Below, piece by piece: positions 58,711 to 64,000 of a DNA stretch of 64,000 bases. Within the stretch, counting starts at the first letter, position 1. Every line of letters starts with the position of its first letter. The notes below the pieces were generated by a model. It worked only from the letters and a program-made list of their open reading frames with translations. It did not search any database and was not told the DNA's origin. This stretch comes from Gordionus sp. m RMFG-2023 (lineage: Eukaryota > Nematomorpha > Gordioida > Chordodea > Parachordodidae), in assembly GCF_954871325.1 (NCBI RefSeq), contig NC_088775.1:76113561-76177560 (forward strand). Direction: 5' to 3'. Both the position numbers and the translations under genes were made by a program.

Positions 58711-60739
58711 TCTATCTGTTTTGTCTTATTTCCGTTTCTTATAATACTCTTAATTTTTTCTAATTCTCTATTTTCTATCTTTATATATGAAGTATCTCTT
58801 CCTATTGTTATTACTTATATAAAACTTAAAATTATTAATGAAAGTAATATTATCAATATATTATCTAGTAATAAACTCATATTTATTTGCGTTATATACA
58901 TTATAATGTGCTCAACAAAAATCTAATTAAAAATAGTTTAAATACTTTCCACAAAATTAATTGAATACAAAAAAATTAAAAAATTTAACACGATATAAAT
59001 TGTTGTTTTTACCTTTATTTTTTTATTTTTATTAATAATAAATAGAATAGATTATCCTTTATTAGACTGAAAATTTCAAGGTCTTTTTTATAGTTTGAAT
59101 TAATTCGGCAACACTTTTGGTAAATAATAAAGTGCGTTAGAAATATAATTGAGTTATTTTTTTAACAACGTGGGCGAGATTTATGAGAATTATAATTTCG
59201 TTGTTTTTTAACAACGTGCGAGAATAGTAAGTATTAATCATCCCTTATATATTGTTTATTGCTTCTATCATTTTCCCTCTAAATGTCAATCTTGGCAATT
59301 TATTTCTATTTTGCCAATAATGTTTTTCTCTAAACTATCTACCAAAAGGGATGAAGTACTAAAATATGAAATAACCCATAAATATCAGAAATAATGCTTT
59401 TATTGGATGACTTTACTCGTAAGGCGTAATATCATAATTTGTATTTGCTTCCTAATTCCGTTAATTTTTTTGCTGCTGGCGGAATTGTTTAAACAATTAA
59501 TAAAAGGCTCTAAATATTAATGCAAACCAGATAGTTATAACTTCTATATTCTACATTCTGGCGTTATGTTAATTTTGATAATATATTTTTACCAATAATT
59601 CTTCTCTTTAAACCAACAATCAGAATAAAACAATAAAATGTTATAATATACTTAATGTTGGTATAAATTTCAGATTTTCCTAAAAACTTGGCTAACTTCA
59701 CGCTTAAAGCTTGGCGTCGTAGTTTTTATTTTGTTTATAATAACTCATTTTATTTTTGTGGTTCTCATAATTGATTGAGGAATTAAAAGTATTAATCAGG
59801 CTCTAAATATTAGCGCACGCTAGATATAGTTTTTTAAAAATAATTTTCATTCTAGCACAATGTCATTTTTCTTCTTTCTAATGCCTACCAAACGAATTAA
59901 ATTAATTTAGAGAGCACTAAACATTTATAAAATTTTCAGAATAATGCTTTCAACAGCTTTTTAATCATAAGGCTGGCCAGTATTATGTTATTAATAATTT
60001 TATGCTGGCCACTATACTGGTTAAAGCCAAACACTAATAAAGCAAAATATATGGCATTTAACGGAAGTGATATAAAGGCAACCACGGAAAAATAAATAAT
60101 CGGGCTGAAGGCTGGGCTAAACGAGATTTGGGGCGAAGCCTTCAAAAAATTTTAATCCTCCCCCCCCCCTTTCATTCCCATAAATAACTCCTGATTACGG
60201 CACTGCTCATGCGCAAATAAATTTGTGAAAAACTTCATGTAAACATTACCTTTTTAAAAATAGTCATTACATGTAGTTAGGGGGGATAAGTCAAAATATT
60301 CCAAACTGCTTTAGCACAATCCTTGCTATTCTTATGAATCACATGTAATATAAAATCAACAAATTTAAAACTAACGAGAAAATATTATTGTAGGTGAGCA
60401 AGTTTAACATAGAATGAAAAAAGGAAATAGAAATGAATTCATATCACATGAGTAAAGGTGATAGCTAGTAATTGAGAAAATTTATCAGAGAATAAGCAAA
60501 CGTAATGGCAGATGAGCAAACATAAATGAAGTCAGTTTTTTGGGTGATATCTCAATAAATTTTATTGAAGCTTCCTTATTGCAGACCTTTGACCAGGTAA
60601 CTTTTTAATCTTATTGTTTATGACAGATTGTATTCATTTGTGAGGGAGGGTAATTTTTATTAGATAAAATGACATTTACGGACACTTTCAAATTTCCAAG
60701 GCCCCCCTTCCATAGTTACGCCATAGTATATTAGCAAAT
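58711..60739. other. Decayed repeat region
   Basis: 59130-59240 holds two TTTAACAACGTG tracts that match, in reverse complement, 63640-63700 (ACTCGCACCCGTTATTAAAT). 60160-60207 (C run then GATTACGGCACTGCT) and 60700-60722 (CCCCCCTTCCATAGTTACGC) each resemble the right end of hAT elements with CAGTG-GTAA termini, without matching left ends. No gene is supported. Confidence 0.4.
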
Positions 60740-61440
60740 AATACATTTTTTTAAATCAGGTTTTGACCGGATGAAAATTTATGGGTAGTGGACCATTATT
60801 ACAAATCTTATAGCAAAATCAATTTGACAATTTTTTTTGCTTCACTAGTGTAAAATTAAAAAAATTTAAACAACTTGGTTTTCAAGAGATATAAAATTTT
60901 GGGTAGTATTAAGTGTTATGAATCTTTTGGGAGTAATTTAAGGTTGATAGAAATGACTTTCTTGACTTCACGAGGGAAAATGGAAAATTTTAAACAGCCT
61001 GGTTTTGGACAGGATAAAAAGTTTTAAGTTAGTAGCTATATATTAAAAACAATCTTTGGGAGTTTTTGGAAGGTTTTTATTATTCCATAAGGTAGATAAA
61101 CTACATCTTTTTATCTGGTCTAAAATTAAGTGTTTTAAACATTTGGATTTTTTTCCCTCGTAGAGTAAGGAAAACTATTTATTTCAAGCTAGTCCCAAAA
61201 GTTTGTAATACTCATCTACCACCTAAAATGTTTATCCAGCCCATAACTAAGTTGTTCATATTTTTTATTTTTTAGAGTAAAGGAAATTATCAGTATCTTC
61301 TTCTAACCACTCCAAAAATTTATACCACTCTTTACCTAACATTTTGTATCTGGTCAAAACCCCAATTGTTTAAAAAAGTGTACTTTTTAACTTAATGGAG
61401 TAAATAAAATTGGCACTCCAAAGCGTTTGAAATCTCGTCT
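60740..61440. repeat. Imperfect foldback of about 125-base units
   Basis: The left half has three diverged units with GGTTTTGACCGGATGAAAAT or GGTTTTGGACAGGATAAAAA followed by TTTTGGGTAGTA. The right half has two or three units in reverse complement, such as TTTTGTATCTGGTCAAAACC and CCACTCCAAAAATTTA. The turn lies near 61090-61110. It is old, with no coding content. Confidence 0.65.
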
Positions 61441-61854
61441 ACTAACTATATTCGGTGAAAATCTAATTTTTGAAAATATATTTTAAAGGAACTATTAGCA
61501 CCAACCTGCGTTAACTATTTTATAGCAAAATAAAATTAATAAACCATTTTCATTTTTTCTTTTTATAAAATAGATTTTGGTATTTAATACAAATAATTTT
61601 TATATAAAATATATTACAAAATATTCATAATCTTTCTAAATTTATTTATACTAATTCAAGAAAAAATTACCATTTTTTAAATATAACATTCTATCATGAA
61701 TAGAATTAAAAATAAAATTAATATTAATAAAGAAAAATTGAACAAGCAAGATTGGAGTAACCTTAGTAAAGAAGAAAAATTTCATAAATTTTAATGGTTT
61801 GCTGTCATAAACATAAAAAGATATATAAATCATAATTTAAATTTACTAATTCTT

Positions 61855-62068
61855 TTATTTTACGTTGTCATACCGCATGCAGCATGCTCCCATTTACATT
61901 TACAATAACATAATCAAAATTATAAAATAATAAAAAAAGTAAAGTGGAAAATGATAAAGTACCACCAAATAATAATTGTGTAAAAAGTGTACAGGAAAAA
62001 AATCAATGATAAACACTATTTCCAAAACAAAATAACTTTCTTTAAAATTAACCTCTTCGATCTCTTTT
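61855..62068 (+). repeat. Second arm of the 210-base inverted pair
   Basis: Reverse complement of 55195-55410. It begins TGTCATACCGCATGC and ends AACCTCTTCGATCTC. The reading direction is opposite to that of the first arm. Confidence 0.65.
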
Positions 62069-62178
62069 TTTTGTCATAGACAATATCAAAAATTTTAACC
62101 AAATAAATTATTCATGTAAATATACGAAAAATTTAATTTACATATACAATATCACAACACCCTTCCATTTAAATTATA

Positions 62179-62194
62179 CCCCCCCCCCCCCCCA
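62179..62194. repeat. C homopolymer run
   Basis: About 16 consecutive C in very AT-rich DNA. It may be length-uncertain because of sequencing. Confidence 0.85.
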
Positions 62195-62199
62195 TTCTG

Positions 62200-63350
62200 C
62201 AAACCGCCTAAATATTTTTCCATATCTTAGATTTCAAGTCTTCTACTATAGTTTGTTTTTGCCTGGATATCGATTCTATTGTTCTTTTATTTTCACTTGA
62301 TCTTTGTCTTAAGGTCTAAGGTATCGTATCTGATCTAATTCTACCTAAAATAATCTGTTGGGTTAATCTTTTTTCAGCTTCTAACGACTGCTTGTCTCAG
62401 ATTACCGCTTTATTGCCTTTACAAATCTTATTCATACTAATAACAGCTTGAAATTCTTAACATTTATCTTATCTTCTGTTGCTTGCCAACCCCTGGTAAA
62501 TGATTAGCTCTTTATCTATGATTGACGATAATTTGTACCCTATTAACGCTTGCATCACAATGATTCACGATTGATAGTCAACGATTATCGATTAATTCTA
62601 ATTTTTCTTGTCAACCTTTGTTTTTTCTAAAGTCCACCTGGAATTCTTTTGATAAATTATTCTAGTTTGTTGCTTATTTCTAACGATCTCTAGAATGTTA
62701 TTTAATCTCTGTAACAGCTTGATTATAGCATGTAATTGATTAAAAATTGCTTTTAAACTATTATCAATTAATTCTAGTCTCTTTTTCAACTTTGTTTCTT
62801 CTATTAACATTATGAAAGTCTTGATAAATTTTCCTACTTTCAGTTTCTTGTTTCTGATGATTTCTTATAACTGATTATCTCAATTAATTCAAGTCTCCTT
62901 GTTTGTTTCTTCTAGTAACATCGTAAAATTCTTAAAGTTTATCCAATCTAGTTGCTTGTTTCTAACGTTCTCCTGTAAGAAATAATCAGCTGACGATCAT
63001 TGTCGATTAACAATTGCTTTTCCACTAATTCTTGTATCGATAACTACTGATAGTCGACTTCTGTGTCTTCTACGACAGTTTACTTTTTTCTGTTTTTTCT
63101 TTATCTTAATCTGATCTTAATCATTAGTCTTAATGTCTAAGTCTTTTCATCAGTTTCTACCTAAAATATTCTACCTTTTATAACTTATGATATATTTCTT
63201 CACTCTTCTCTTAATTTAATTCTTAAATTTATAATATATATTCCAAATTTACCAAAATATAATATAAAATTATGTTAAATTCTACCACCTCTTTACCTTC
63301 AATGTAAACTAGACCCATATATTTATTGACCGTTTGCCTGTAGTCGCCCT
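62200..63350 (-). other. Possible decayed retroelement gag-like region
   Basis: The minus strand is rich in charged, coiled-coil-like stretches (KLKKRLELIDNSLKAIFNQ, ISRQKQTIVED), while the plus strand translates only to hydrophobic noise. Codon bias therefore favours minus-strand coding. The polar character would fit a Ty3/gypsy-type gag upstream of the pol fossil at 56.4-58.7 kb, but there is no diagnostic motif. It is heavily decayed. Confidence 0.3.
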
Positions 63351-64000
63351 TTAACTATTAATGAGCATCTTTTGTCAACCATGTCTAAAGTTGAATTTAC
63401 ATCTAAGATTTTTATTGATAATTTTGTACCTAAAAATCTCTTAATTCTAAATCAAATTATTTTTTTTGCGTGCTCACGCATTTATTTTATCATGCTTTAT
63501 GAACAAATGTACGCGCACGTTTTTAAAGAAAAACATAAATATCTATTTATTTTCTTCTCTTTTATGCGGCCCACACCCGTTGTTCAAAGACAACTGGAAT
63601 AAATATCTTTTTTATTCTTCTTTTTCGTTCACTTCGTTGTTAAAGAAAAACTGACTTATCTTCTCATAAAACTCGCACCCGTTATTAAATAACAACTCAA
63701 TTATGTTTATCAAATCAGTTTTTCTAATCCAGTTAAATAAAAATTATGGCAAGTCTTCAGCTGAGTCTTAAATATCGTATCTTAATATTACAAATCAAAA
63801 ATCAATTGCATCTAAATATATTAAAGTTTTTCCCTAATTCAAAATATTTTTGAATCTTATAATTTTCTATGTCTTTATAGATGCTACTAGTTCTTTAATA
63901 GATAGTTTAAACAATATACATTATTATATTATAAATATCTAATTTGTTTAACCATACTAACTATTATTAAATTTATAATGGGATTGGGGGGGGGGGGGTT
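63351..64000. other. AT-rich end of window
   Basis: 63600-63710 holds the inverse partner of the 59130-59240 repeat. A G run of about 13 bases lies at 63986-63998. Short plus-strand frames here show no family resemblance. Confidence 0.4.

Noticed and set aside
1-64000. tRNA, rRNA and other structured RNA genes
   Set aside because: I looked for tRNA-like arms and rRNA-like conserved blocks and saw none convincing. A covariance-model scan would be needed to exclude them.

Overview
This window looks like AT-rich nuclear DNA from an animal. Host genes are split by many GT-AG introns, some only 41-50 bases long and others several kilobases. The recognisable host proteins are the splicing factor SLU7, a small TIM8-type mitochondrial chaperone, a GM2-activator-like lipid-binding protein and an extracellular CUB-domain protein. 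The GM2-activator and CUB proteins point to Metazoa. I cannot name the species or phylum.

Layout. 1-3.0 kb: a short tandem duplication and a decayed hAT transposase that still shows its own small introns. 3.3-6.2 kb: a second hAT remnant, split by a compact LTR element with a 5-base target duplication. 6.5-22.3 kb (+): SLU7 in eleven exons. Its large introns hold hAT-type MITEs, a GC-richer unidentified patch and a 3.6 kb giant inverted-repeat (foldback) element. 22.9-25.8 kb: a complete hAT element by its ends, with transposase pieces on both strands. 26.2-33.2 kb: exon-like scraps, a LINE fragment (-), GC-rich repeats and another hAT element with an intact 8-base duplication (30.6-32.5 kb). 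33.2 kb (+): TIM8-like exon. 35.3-39.5 kb (-): a complete three-exon GM2-activator-like gene. 40-47 kb: mostly repeats, one exon-like patch. 47.1-51.0 kb (-): five exons of a CUB-domain protein. Its introns carry two MITEs, and a Tc1/mariner-type element (51.0-53.3 kb) sits just upstream. 53.8-64 kb: a nested graveyard containing a MITE, the C-terminal end of a non-LTR element of restriction-like-endonuclease type, a Tc1/IS630-type remnant, a decayed Ty3/gypsy fossil and other repeats.

The host genes do not form a functional cluster. The strongest structural result is one hAT-type terminal-repeat family (ends TAGTGTTGTTAA, 8-base target duplications). It appears both as about 220-base MITEs and as the 3.6 kb foldback, whose arms are filled with about 117-base tandem units. 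Most long reading frames in the window are artefacts of repeats or AT-rich DNA. The real genes were found by joining short exons by phase and family similarity. All family calls come from reading the sequence. No database search was run.
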